DNA from: Planctomycetaceae bacterium
GTDB lineage: Bacteria; Planctomycetota; Planctomycetia; Pirellulales; Thermoguttaceae
DNA: 6,983 nt
Assembly: GCA_031287585.1 (NCBI GenBank)
Contig: JAITST010000330.1
Location: forward strand, 1-6,983
Reading direction: 5' to 3'
Shown piece by piece: positions 1 to 5,318 of the stretch; within the stretch, counting starts at the first letter, position 1; each line of letters starts with the position of its first letter. A program made the position numbers and the translations under genes. The notes under the pieces are model-generated. The model worked only from the letters and a program-made list of their open reading frames with translations, made no database searches and had not been told where the DNA came from.

Positions 1-318
1 GGTCAGGAGATCGAACACTGGCAACAAGAGAGCGGTTTGGCAATCTTGAAACGCTTGCTGGTGGTGTCGATGGCTTGTTCGGTGGTTTGGAGTTTGCAAC
101 GCAATGAGGGTGAAGAGGCAAAAGAGTTGAAGCAAGTCTTGGTTCGTTTGAGCGGAAAGTCGCAAAAACGCGGCAGTCCGCCGACAGCGGGAACATTGCT
201 GTCGGGCTTATTTGTGCTCTTGAAGATATTGGATTTCTTGGATTCAATAGGCAATGACTTGACCCAGATTGACAATTTACGAACACGCCTCGCAAATTTC
301 GCAGAAATATTTCTGTAG
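1..318 (+). CDS. IS4-type transposase, C-terminal part (5' end outside window)
   Basis: Frame 1 is open from the first base to a TAG stop at 316-318, giving 105 residues. The gene therefore starts upstream of the window, and internal TTG or ATG codons need not be starts. The residues resemble the C-terminal end of IS4-superfamily (DDE) transposases: a helix after the catalytic domain (ILKRLLVVSMACSVVWSLQR, about 15-34), then LVRLSGKSQKRGSPPTAGTLL (47-67), matching a pattern I remember as LVRLSGRQMKR..FTAPALLAGLWVLL, then a hydrophobic helix (about 67-80). The DDE residues would lie outside the window, so whether the element is intact cannot be judged. It converges on the coaC end of the minus-strand operon. 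The family call rests on remembered similarity of the tail only; no terminal inverted repeat could be paired because the other end is missing. Confidence 0.7.
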   Translation, partial: GQEIEHWQQESGLAILKRLLVVSMACSVVWSLQRNEGEEAKELKQVLVRLSGKSQKRGSPPTAGTLLSGLFVLLKILDFLDSIGNDLTQIDNLRTRLANFAEIFL

Positions 319-354
319 ATATTGTTAGCTGTCACACGGAGTTATCCATATTTA

Positions 355-488
355 ACCCCTACGGGGTAAGGATTTGTAGTGACGCAACACCCCGTCGGCT
401 AAAGCCGACGGCAAATAACCGTAGACTAAAGTCTACGGTTAATAAAGTGTCGTCGCTAGCGCGACTTGATCCCTACGAATCCTTACCC
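355..488. repeat. Nested hairpin element (three stem-loops inside an outer stem)
   Basis: An outer stem pairs 364-379 with 473-488: 16 positions, all Watson-Crick except one G-T pair. It encloses three hairpins: 392-400 with 403-411 (9 bp, loop AA), 416-427 with 430-441 (12 bp, loop AA), and 452-456 with 461-465 (5 bp, loop TAGC). A further small stem, 355-359 with 363-367, overlaps the left edge. The first two hairpins share the form N-CT-AA-AG-N', as if variants of one unit. The stretch sits between the transposase stop and the coaC stop, so both neighbours point towards it. It could be a REP- or MITE-like mobile repeat, or a two-way transcription terminator without T-runs. The pairing is seen directly; the role is inferred. 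Confidence 0.85.
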
Positions 489-514
489 TGCGTGGGGGTA
501 CCACACGTGACCTA

Positions 515-530
515 CGAGTATCCGAGTATC
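515..530. repeat. Tandem direct repeat of an octamer
   Basis: The eight bases CGAGTATC occur twice back to back (515-522 and 523-530), between the nested hairpin element and the coaC stop codon. This may be a small slippage duplication or a trace of an insertion; the sequence alone does not say which. Confidence 0.7.
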
Positions 531-563
531 TTTTGATTGGCTTGGTATAGTTTCCGAACAGGT

Positions 564-1130
564 TTATTCCTTGCTGTTTATGAAATAACCCGCAATCGTT
601 TCAAAAATCGTTTCCGGTTCTGCCATTCTTCCAATTCCTGTTTCTCCGCAACTTAGGCGACCTGTGTTTGGTTCTATGATTTTTGCTCCGTCTTCTTTTA
701 AATGTTTTAGGTTACGTTGTACTGACGGCTTTTGCCACATTACGGAATTCATAGCGGGGGCGAACAGCAACGTTCCGTCGAACGATAGGCATAGCGTACT
801 GACCAAATCGTCGGCGATTCCGTTTGCGGCTTTTGCTAGGATATTCGCGGTTGCGGGTGCGATACAGAATACTTTTGCGGCTCGCGCTAGTTCGATGTGT
901 AAATGAGAAGACGCACCATCGAACGTTTCACAATGAACGGAACGGTTTGTCAACGCTTCAAACGTTTTTGGTGCTATCAACTGTGTTGCCGATTTTGTCA
1001 TCACAACCGACACACCAAAACCGCTACCGACAAGACGGCTAACCAACATTGCCGTCTTGTACGCCGCGATTCCACCAGTTACTCCGACCAAAACTTCACG
1101 AGAAACACCGTTCTGAGTTACAGTATTCAT
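564..1130 (-). CDS. coaC: Phosphopantothenoylcysteine decarboxylase (CoaC-type flavoprotein)
   Basis: This is an FMN-dependent decarboxylase turning 4'-phospho-N-pantothenoylcysteine into 4'-phosphopantetheine, a cytosolic step of coenzyme A synthesis. The 188 residues cover the HFCD flavoprotein fold. VGVTGGIAAYK is at 15-25. HLHIEL carries the family's active-site His at 78. PATANILAKAANGIADDL at 92-109 and PAMN at 125-128 contribute to FMN and substrate binding. SCGETGIGRM at 160-169 includes Cys161, matching the flap Cys of CoaC. In many bacteria CoaC is fused to CoaB (phosphopantothenoylcysteine synthetase) in a protein of about 400 residues; here it ends after the CoaC domain and no CoaB follows. 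The ATG lies 6 nt beyond the rpoZ stop with only a weak GACGAG ahead, so translation is probably coupled. It is the last gene of the operon. Confidence 0.93.
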   Translation of the reverse strand: MNTVTQNGVSREVLVGVTGGIAAYKTAMLVSRLVGSGFGVSVVMTKSATQLIAPKTFEALTNRSVHCETFDGASSHLHIELARAAKVFCIAPATANILAKAANGIADDLVSTLCLSFDGTLLFAPAMNSVMWQKPSVQRNLKHLKEDGAKIIEPNTGRLSCGETGIGRMAEPETIFETIAGYFINSKE

Positions 1131-1136
1131 TGCTCG

Positions 1137-1403
1137 TCACGCTAGATCATCAAAGTTGATGTCAGTCGCACTCATTGCCGCTGAGCCAACTTGACGTTCG
1201 CCGACACTGCCGTCCGCTTCGAGGAAGATGCGGTCTTGCAGAATTTCGTTGATGACAATCTGAAGTTCGTCAAGTCCATCGGTTTCGACAAAAGCAATCG
1301 CTCGCTTGTTCAGAGCAATCAGACGTTTTTGAATCAACGCTGATAACTTAAAACGCCCGCCGACTTTTTGAACCAGTCTCTCTTCTTTGAGTTCTTCAAT
1401 CAT
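1137..1403 (-). CDS. rpoZ: DNA-directed RNA polymerase omega subunit (divergent form)
   Basis: An 88-residue protein matching the small omega subunit, which chaperones assembly of beta-prime into RNA polymerase. The conserved core is VGGRFKLSALIQKRLIALN at 14-32, the counterpart of the usual NRFELV..AAKRARQL helix. An acidic second half follows (about 39-62, then an acidic tail ending INFDDLA). The N-terminus lacks the usual MARVTVEDC form, which I associate with planctomycetal omega proteins. The ATG at 1401-1403 is set by a clear ribosome binding site: AGGAG on the minus strand (1410-1414) with a 6-nt gap. Between gmk and coaC it fits the gmk-rpoZ-coaBC order common in bacteria, and that context strengthens a call that would be weaker from such a short protein alone. 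Confidence 0.85.
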   Translation of the reverse strand: MIEELKEERLVQKVGGRFKLSALIQKRLIALNKRAIAFVETDGLDELQIVINEILQDRIFLEADGSVGERQVGSAAMSATDINFDDLA

Positions 1404-1409
1404 AATTTG

Positions 1410-1414
1410 CTCCT
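1410..1414 (-). promoter_or_regulatory. Ribosome binding site of rpoZ
   Basis: AGGAG on the minus strand, 6 nt before the rpoZ ATG. It is the clearest Shine-Dalgarno match in the operon and fixes the start. The other operon genes have weak sites or none. Confidence 0.75.
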
Positions 1415-1446
1415 ATGATTACAGTGATTAAAATTACATAAACCGT

Positions 1447-1479
1447 TAGGCATTACCGCGTCCATCGGGCTTATGCCTA
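1447..1479 (-). repeat. Inverted repeat between gmk and rpoZ
   Basis: Seven perfectly paired bases (TAGGCAT at 1447-1453 with ATGCCTA at 1473-1479) around a 19-nt loop, inside the 86-nt gap between gmk and rpoZ. No T-run follows on the minus strand, so it is not a typical terminator. It could be an intercistronic stem that affects mRNA stability or processing and so the relative output of rpoZ and coaC. Confidence 0.45.
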
Positions 1480-1489
1480 TACATCGTGT

Positions 1490-2062
1490 TTATACGTTTG
1501 CAATCCGTTTTAACAAATCGCAAAAATGTTTTGTTGCTAACACAAGGTCGCTGTTTACAATCCGGTGGTCGTACTCCTTCGCCCGTGTCAATTCCGCTTC
1601 CGCTTGTTCCAAACGGCGTTTCAACGAATCCTCGTTTTCCGAACCACGTCCACGAAGACGCTCTTGCAACACTTCGCGGCTCTCCGGCTCAATAAAAATT
1701 GTTATCGCTTCCTGACGTATTCGTTTAACTTCTGATGCCCCCTTAACGTCAATTTCCAGCACAACCCAGTTACCCGCGTTTAGGTGTTTGTCAACTTGAC
1801 TTTGTAACGTTCCGTACCAATCTCCGCCTTTGTAAACTTCAAAACATTCCAAAAATTCACCGTTGAGCCGCCTCCGTTCAAACTCTTCTTTGTCCATAAA
1901 GAAATAGTCAACACCGTGTTGTTCACCCTGACGTGATTTGCGTGTCGTCGCTGAAACACTGAAAACAAGCGGCAACGAACTACTCCTGAAAACTTCACGA
2001 AGCAATGTTCCTTTGCCAACACCCGACGGACCTGAAACAACTAATAACTTGCCGTTTGACAT
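1490..2062 (-). CDS. gmk: Guanylate kinase
   Basis: It transfers phosphate from ATP to GMP, giving GDP for nucleotide and nucleic acid synthesis in the cytoplasm. The 190 residues are a normal family length. The P-loop GPSGVGKGT is at 11-19. The GMP-binding part holds SVSATTRKSRQGEQHGVDYFF (35-55), with the expected Ser and Arg residues, and FLECFEVYKGGDWYGT (70-85), a slightly longer version of the usual E-V-x-G-x-x-YGT segment. LEIDVKGA at 102-109 matches the canonical LEIDVQGA. The lid contains RLRGRGSENEDSLKRRLEQA (135-154), and the adenine-side YDHRIVNSDL is at 164-173. The ATG lies 17 nt after the yicC stop. Its upstream sequence is only weakly SD-like (TAGAG) and was created by a 12-bp direct repeat of the yicC end. 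All key motifs are present. Confidence 0.97.
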   Translation of the reverse strand: MSNGKLLVVSGPSGVGKGTLLREVFRSSSLPLVFSVSATTRKSRQGEQHGVDYFFMDKEEFERRRLNGEFLECFEVYKGGDWYGTLQSQVDKHLNAGNWVVLEIDVKGASEVKRIRQEAITIFIEPESREVLQERLRGRGSENEDSLKRRLEQAEAELTRAKEYDHRIVNSDLVLATKHFCDLLKRIANV

Positions 2063-2063
2063 T

Positions 2064-2091
2064 TTACTCTATATTACTCTTACTCTATATT
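2064..2091. repeat. 12-bp direct repeat at the yicC/gmk junction
   Basis: TTACTCTATATT occurs at 2064-2075 and again at 2080-2091. Read on the minus strand, the first copy is the end of yicC (Asn-Ile-Glu-stop) and the second is the spacer immediately ahead of gmk. A short tandem duplication of the yicC tail therefore supplies most of the gmk leader. Confidence 0.75.
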
Positions 2092-2946
2092 CTGCACCAT
2101 TTCACGTACTCGTTCTACTACCGATTTTATCTCAACTGCGTATTTTGTTATATTGGCATCGTTCGCCTTCGTTCCCATCGTGTTTGTCTCGCGGAACATT
2201 TCCTGCGTTAGAAAATCCAGTTTTCTACCGCTACTGTTTTCCTGATTCGCAATTTCGTTAAACTGTTTCAGGTGACTTCGCAACCGTACCATCTCCTCCG
2301 AGATGTCACAACGGTCAGCAAACAACGCGACTTCACGAATAATGTCGTTTTCGTTGAGCGTCAAATTTTTTTCGCTCAACACAGCACTTATTCGCTCGGA
2401 CAACCGTTCGCGATACTGTTTGACAACATTTGGTGCCAAACGTTCAATCTCTGTCAGGTGTTTCGTTATCTCGTCAACATTTGCGAGCAAATCACGTTTC
2501 ATTGACTCGCCCTCTGTATGCCGCATTCTTTGCAAACTTTCAATTGCCGCTTTGAGCGACGTTTCAACGAGCGGTGTTGCCTGTTCAACTTTTTCGTGCG
2601 AAGTGTTCGCCAATTCCTCGACCACGCCCGGCAAACTCAACAGTTTTTCCCATTTCGGTTTGTCAACCAAGTCCGACAATTGGTCAGCGTAGTCTTGAAG
2701 AATTTCCGTATTAATTTGGTAGTTTGACTCATTTTTTTCGCGACGAATTTTTATCGTCAACGAAACCGAGCCGCGACTAATCGTTTCACGTACAACTGAC
2801 TCGATGTGCGGCTCTAACGCCGCGTAAGCGTCCGGCAAACGTGTCATCAATTTCAGATAACGATTATTGACTGTCTTTATTTCAACAGAGACCGTCATCG
2901 TCCCATCATCACAAGTCGCCGCACCAAAACCGGTCATACTGTACAT
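2080..2946 (-). CDS. yicC: YicC family endoribonuclease
   Basis: The YicC/YloC family is widespread; E. coli YicC is reported as an endoribonuclease involved in small-RNA decay. The product has 288 residues, almost exactly the usual length. The N-terminal family signature is SMTGFG at 3-8, followed by VEIKTVNNRYLKL (21-33), RGSVSLTIKIRR (58-69) and LLSLPGVV (102-109). Two helical stretches follow (about 120-200). The C-terminal domain has REVALFADRCDISEEMVRLRSHL (204-226) and GRKLDFLTQEMFRETNTMGTKAND (240-263), the most conserved parts of the family and the likely catalytic region. The chosen ATG gives MYSMTGFG; the ATG three codons later (2935-2937) is possible, but an AGAAAG stretch favours the first. 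It lies between secG and gmk, and yicC next to gmk is a common bacterial pairing. Confidence 0.95.
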   Translation of the reverse strand: MYSMTGFGAATCDDGTMTVSVEIKTVNNRYLKLMTRLPDAYAALEPHIESVVRETISRGSVSLTIKIRREKNESNYQINTEILQDYADQLSDLVDKPKWEKLLSLPGVVEELANTSHEKVEQATPLVETSLKAAIESLQRMRHTEGESMKRDLLANVDEITKHLTEIERLAPNVVKQYRERLSERISAVLSEKNLTLNENDIIREVALFADRCDISEEMVRLRSHLKQFNEIANQENSSGRKLDFLTQEMFRETNTMGTKANDANITKYAVEIKSVVERVREMVQNIE

Positions 2947-2986
2947 AAAAAGTCTTTCTAAAATACGTTCAACATTAGTGAAAGTT

Positions 2987-3430
2987 TCACTCTGTCGGCG
3001 GCGTTGTTGTTTCAGTTGGTGTCACTACGGGGGGAGTTACCAGCGGCGTTACCGATTCAGGTGTATCAGTAACCGTAGTTGTCGGTGACGTTGTCGGCGG
3101 CAACTCAATTGTTGGTGCGGTTCCCGTACCCGGAATTGTTGGCGGCGTTGTTATTGTCATTGAGTCACCGTCACCCAAGTCGGGGATATCGTCGTCACCA
3201 GTCCGCAACGTTCGGATTGCGAGAATACACAGCGCGAACCAAATCAACGCTGTAACGATAGTGATTTTTGTGAACACGTCACCCGCTTTCGTACCGAACG
3301 CACTCTGTCCGCCCGCACCGCCAAACGCACCAGCAAGTCCACCGCCCTTACCACGTTGAATCAATATCAATGCAATCATAAATATCGATGTCAACAACAG
3401 AAGAAGTATAAATAACGCATGTAAAGTCAT
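2987..3430 (-). CDS. secG: Preprotein translocase subunit SecG with Thr/Pro-rich tail
   Basis: SecG is the small accessory subunit of the SecYEG channel that moves unfolded proteins across the inner membrane. Membrane helix 1 is at about 3-23 and helix 2 at about 54-73. They are joined by the diagnostic loop LIQRGKGGGLAGAFGGAGGQSAFGTK (23-48), including the conserved QRGKGGGL and the Gly/Ala/Phe-rich stretch. The protein continues well past the second helix: an acidic linker (79-89) and a low-complexity tail (91-147) in which, by hand count, about 36 of 57 residues are Thr or Pro. By the known SecG topology this tail would face the periplasm. Planctomycetal SecG proteins often have extended tails, but this composition is notable. 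The gene lies 76 nt after tpiA and 40 nt before yicC; the ribosome binding site is weak. Confidence 0.93.
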   Translation of the reverse strand: MTLHALFILLLLLTSIFMIALILIQRGKGGGLAGAFGGAGGQSAFGTKAGDVFTKITIVTALIWFALCILAIRTLRTGDDDIPDLGDGDSMTITTPPTIPGTGTAPTIELPPTTSPTTTVTDTPESVTPLVTPPVVTPTETTTPPTE

Positions 3431-3506
3431 AATTGTTTCTTGAGTAAATTGTTATTGCAAAAAGAACAAAGGAGTGACAGTGATTGTAACGACAACCAAC
3501 ACAACT

Positions 3507-4262
3507 CTACGCACCTTTGATAATTCCCATAAAGTCCTCAACCTTTAACGACGCACCGCCAACCAACGCACCGTCAACATTCGGCTTTGCCAATATCGCC
3601 TTTGCGTTGTCCGCCTTGACGCTGCCGCCGTACTGAATCCGTACCGATTCCGCAACTTCTTTGTTATACCGTTCCGCGATAATCGCACGTAGAACAACGT
3701 GAACTTCTTCCGCTTGTTCCGGCGTTGCAACTTCACCAGTCCCGATTGCCCAAACCGGTTCGTAAGCGATAACAATCTTTTTCATATCATTAGATGAAAC
3801 ACCAGAAACCGAACCCTCAAACTGACGGCGATTGACTAAATCAGTCGTACCGGCTTTCCGTTCTGCCAGTAATTCACCAACACAGAGAATCGGAATCAAG
3901 CCAGCGGCAAGCGCGGCGTGAACTTTGAGATTGATGAACTCGCTTGATTCGTGCAAAATATGGCGACGCTCACTGTGACCGAGAATAACATATTTACAAC
4001 CGATGTCTTTGAGCATTTCCATACTCGTCTCACCAGTGAACGCACCTTTCGGTTCAAAGTAAGCGTTCTGTGCGCCGACACCGACGTTAGAACCTTTAAG
4101 TATTTCCGCGACAGGTTGGATATAAACATTCGTCGGACAAACTGCGATGTCCAAGTTTGTTATCCCGTCCGTCGCCTTCCGAAGTCCCGCCGCAAGTTCA
4201 GTTGCGGACGCAAGATTCAGATTCATTTTCCAGTTACCAGCAATAAAAGTTCGTCGTGTCAT
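3507..4262 (-). CDS. tpiA: Triosephosphate isomerase
   Basis: It interconverts dihydroxyacetone phosphate and glyceraldehyde 3-phosphate in glycolysis and gluconeogenesis, in the cytoplasm, normally as a dimer. The 251 residues are the standard TIM-barrel length. GNWKMN at 9-14 carries catalytic Asn10 and Lys12. GHSERR at 95-100 contains the electrophile His96. AYEPVWAIGTG at 166-176 holds the general base Glu168 and leads into mobile loop 6. The phosphate is held by YGGSV (211-215) and VGGASL (234-239). All catalytic residues are in place. The ATG at 4260-4262 has no clear Shine-Dalgarno sequence ahead. As the first gene of the minus-strand run, it would be transcribed from a promoter in the long gap to its right, and secG follows after 76 nt. 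Confidence 0.98.
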   Translation of the reverse strand: MTRRTFIAGNWKMNLNLASATELAAGLRKATDGITNLDIAVCPTNVYIQPVAEILKGSNVGVGAQNAYFEPKGAFTGETSMEMLKDIGCKYVILGHSERRHILHESSEFINLKVHAALAAGLIPILCVGELLAERKAGTTDLVNRRQFEGSVSGVSSNDMKKIVIAYEPVWAIGTGEVATPEQAEEVHVVLRAIIAERYNKEVAESVRIQYGGSVKADNAKAILAKPNVDGALVGGASLKVEDFMGIIKGA

Positions 4263-4366
4263 AGTCGTAAGTTAAAAATCAAAAATTTGCAGATAGGCGG
4301 TGTTTCGCGTATCTAAGCAGGTTGTAAAACATAAACAAAAGTAATAAAGCGCAGGGCAGTAAAGTT

Positions 4367-4395
4367 TATCTACCGGTTTGGTAGCATACTGTAAA
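4367..4395 (-). promoter_or_regulatory. Candidate promoter of the tpiA operon
   Basis: On the minus strand, TTTACA (4390-4395, five of six to the -35 consensus) is followed after 17 nt by TAGATA (4367-4372), a poor -10 match. Transcription would begin about 95-100 nt before the tpiA ATG. Position and spacing fit, but the -10 box is weak, so this is a candidate only. Confidence 0.3.
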
Positions 4396-4581
4396 ATGCC
4401 AATCTCTACACCGCGCATTTTTCACCACACATAATAATGACCGATTTCCACCATTTTGACAAGGGGGACGAACGGTCAATAAACGCTAATTGAGCCAATT
4501 TTCCGACAATTTTCCTAAATTTTTTTGTTTCAGGCAAAAATTTTAAGTCCAAAAAGGTTAATGTACGTATCCCAAACATCG

Positions 4582-4620
4582 GTAAGCGTCACCTTCGCTT
4601 GGGGAGAAGATGACGCTTAC
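4582..4620. repeat. 10-bp perfect inverted repeat
   Basis: GTAAGCGTCA (4582-4591) pairs exactly with TGACGCTTAC (4611-4620) around 19 nt. An inner CTTC/GAAG pair (4593-4596 with 4606-4609) extends the stem after one mismatch. On the plus strand a T-rich run follows about 15 nt later (around 4635-4644), so a terminator of a short transcript is one reading. A binding site or a small mobile repeat is another. Confidence 0.6.
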
Positions 4621-4746
4621 GAAGTCAATAATGGTTTATTTTTTAACTGATAGGGAGAAAATTGCTTAATTTGACTAATTGAAAAAGTCGAGATTTCCGC
4701 TTTTTTCTACCCAAATTTGTTGTTTGTAAGTTAGATTTGTTGCCTT

Positions 4747-4774
4747 TGTATCATTTTGTGTGCAAAGTGATACA
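4747..4774. repeat. Strong 12-bp stem-loop
   Basis: Positions 4747-4758 pair with 4763-4774 (eleven Watson-Crick pairs and one G-T) around the loop TGTG. It is the tightest hairpin of the divergent region. No T-run follows on either strand, so it is not an ordinary terminator. An operator or a structured element is possible. Confidence 0.65.
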
Positions 4775-5194
4775 GCGTGTTGCATTTTGCCCGACCTTGA
4801 AATTAAGGCAATGTATATGACAAAATTGCAACCGTTTGGCAAAGAACGAAAATTTTATCATTGCAAAACCCTGCCTAATAAAGCAGGTTAATGCAACTAA
4901 AATGAAAATTAAAAAAAATAAACCGTTATTGATTGTTTTTGGCACGGATTGTGAATTAGTTTATTTCAGCGCAAGGAAGTGGGGTGTTACGATGACAACG
5001 CTTAAAAACACTAAACAAGTCAGTTTTGACTACCTGTTGCTTGGCAACAAAGCCAATTTTGCTACTTTGTTTGACCATAATATCCGAAATTATCGGTCGT
5101 TTTTATCCTGTCTTCCTAGTCAGCACTCTCGTTATTACCGTAACTGGTATGACGACATTTGCCTAAAAAAAATCATTTTAGTTCAAGGTGATAG

Positions 5195-5222
5195 TTCACA
5201 AACCTTACTTGTGGATTATGAT
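5195..5222 (+). promoter_or_regulatory. Candidate promoter of the transglutaminase-like gene
   Basis: TTCACA (5195-5200, five of six to the -35 consensus) and TATGAT (5217-5222, five of six to the -10 consensus) are 16 nt apart. A start near 5229 would leave a leader of about 90 nt before the ATG at 5319. This agrees with the choice of that ATG over the longer in-frame reading. Confidence 0.45.
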
Positions 5223-5309
5223 AATATGGACGTTATTGGGGGAAATGGTTTCCCTCTTAACAGAGAGTTTTGTTTTCGTGGAACAAGCAAAAATTATAAC
5301 AAGAAAGTA

Positions 5310-5316
5310 GAGGTGG
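5310..5316 (+). promoter_or_regulatory. Ribosome binding site deciding the 5319 start
   Basis: GAGGTGG lies just ahead of the ATG at 5319, with GAGG five nt from the start codon. It is the best Shine-Dalgarno match near any in-frame start of this gene, and it supports a protein that begins just before its signal peptide. Confidence 0.65.
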
Positions 5317-5318
5317 TC

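Larger units (their letters stand above)
4263..5318. other. Long AT-rich divergent intergenic region with several inverted repeats
   Basis: About 1,050 nt separate the divergent starts of tpiA and the exported transglutaminase-like gene. I find no recognisable gene family in it. It carries inverted repeats at 4582-4620, 4747-4774, 4870-4887, 5041-5056 and 5073-5098, a weak promoter candidate for tpiA, and a better one for the rightward gene. From 4821 to 5318 the frame of the downstream gene stays open without a stop, with possible starts TTG 4836, ATG 4902 and ATG 4992. By hand count of 4902-5318, GC at codon positions 1, 2 and 3 is roughly 39, 32 and 37 percent. That is a flat profile unlike a typical gene, so I leave it out of the CDS. 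Confidence 0.55.

Noticed and set aside
3..335. 110-codon open frame on the minus strand opposite the transposase
   Set aside because: The plus frame gives a recognisable transposase tail open from the window edge; the minus frame gives a basic, Ser-rich translation without a family.
364..488. tRNA-like cloverleaf
   Set aside because: Although the fold has an outer stem and three arms, the outer stem is too long, two loops are only two bases, and the T-loop and CCA-end features of a tRNA are absent.
2303..2692. 129-codon open frame on the plus strand
   Set aside because: It lies wholly opposite yicC, whose family motifs are intact, and its translation shows no recognisable domain.
3951..4316. 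121-codon open frame on the plus strand opposite tpiA
   Set aside because: It mirrors tpiA, which has every catalytic motif; the overhang into the intergenic region adds no recognisable sequence.
4751..4945. 64-codon minus-strand frame with a hydrophobic N-terminus
   Set aside because: It is short, lies in AT-rich hairpin-bearing DNA, and its hydrophobic stretch is what AT-rich sequence gives by chance; no ribosome binding site was seen.
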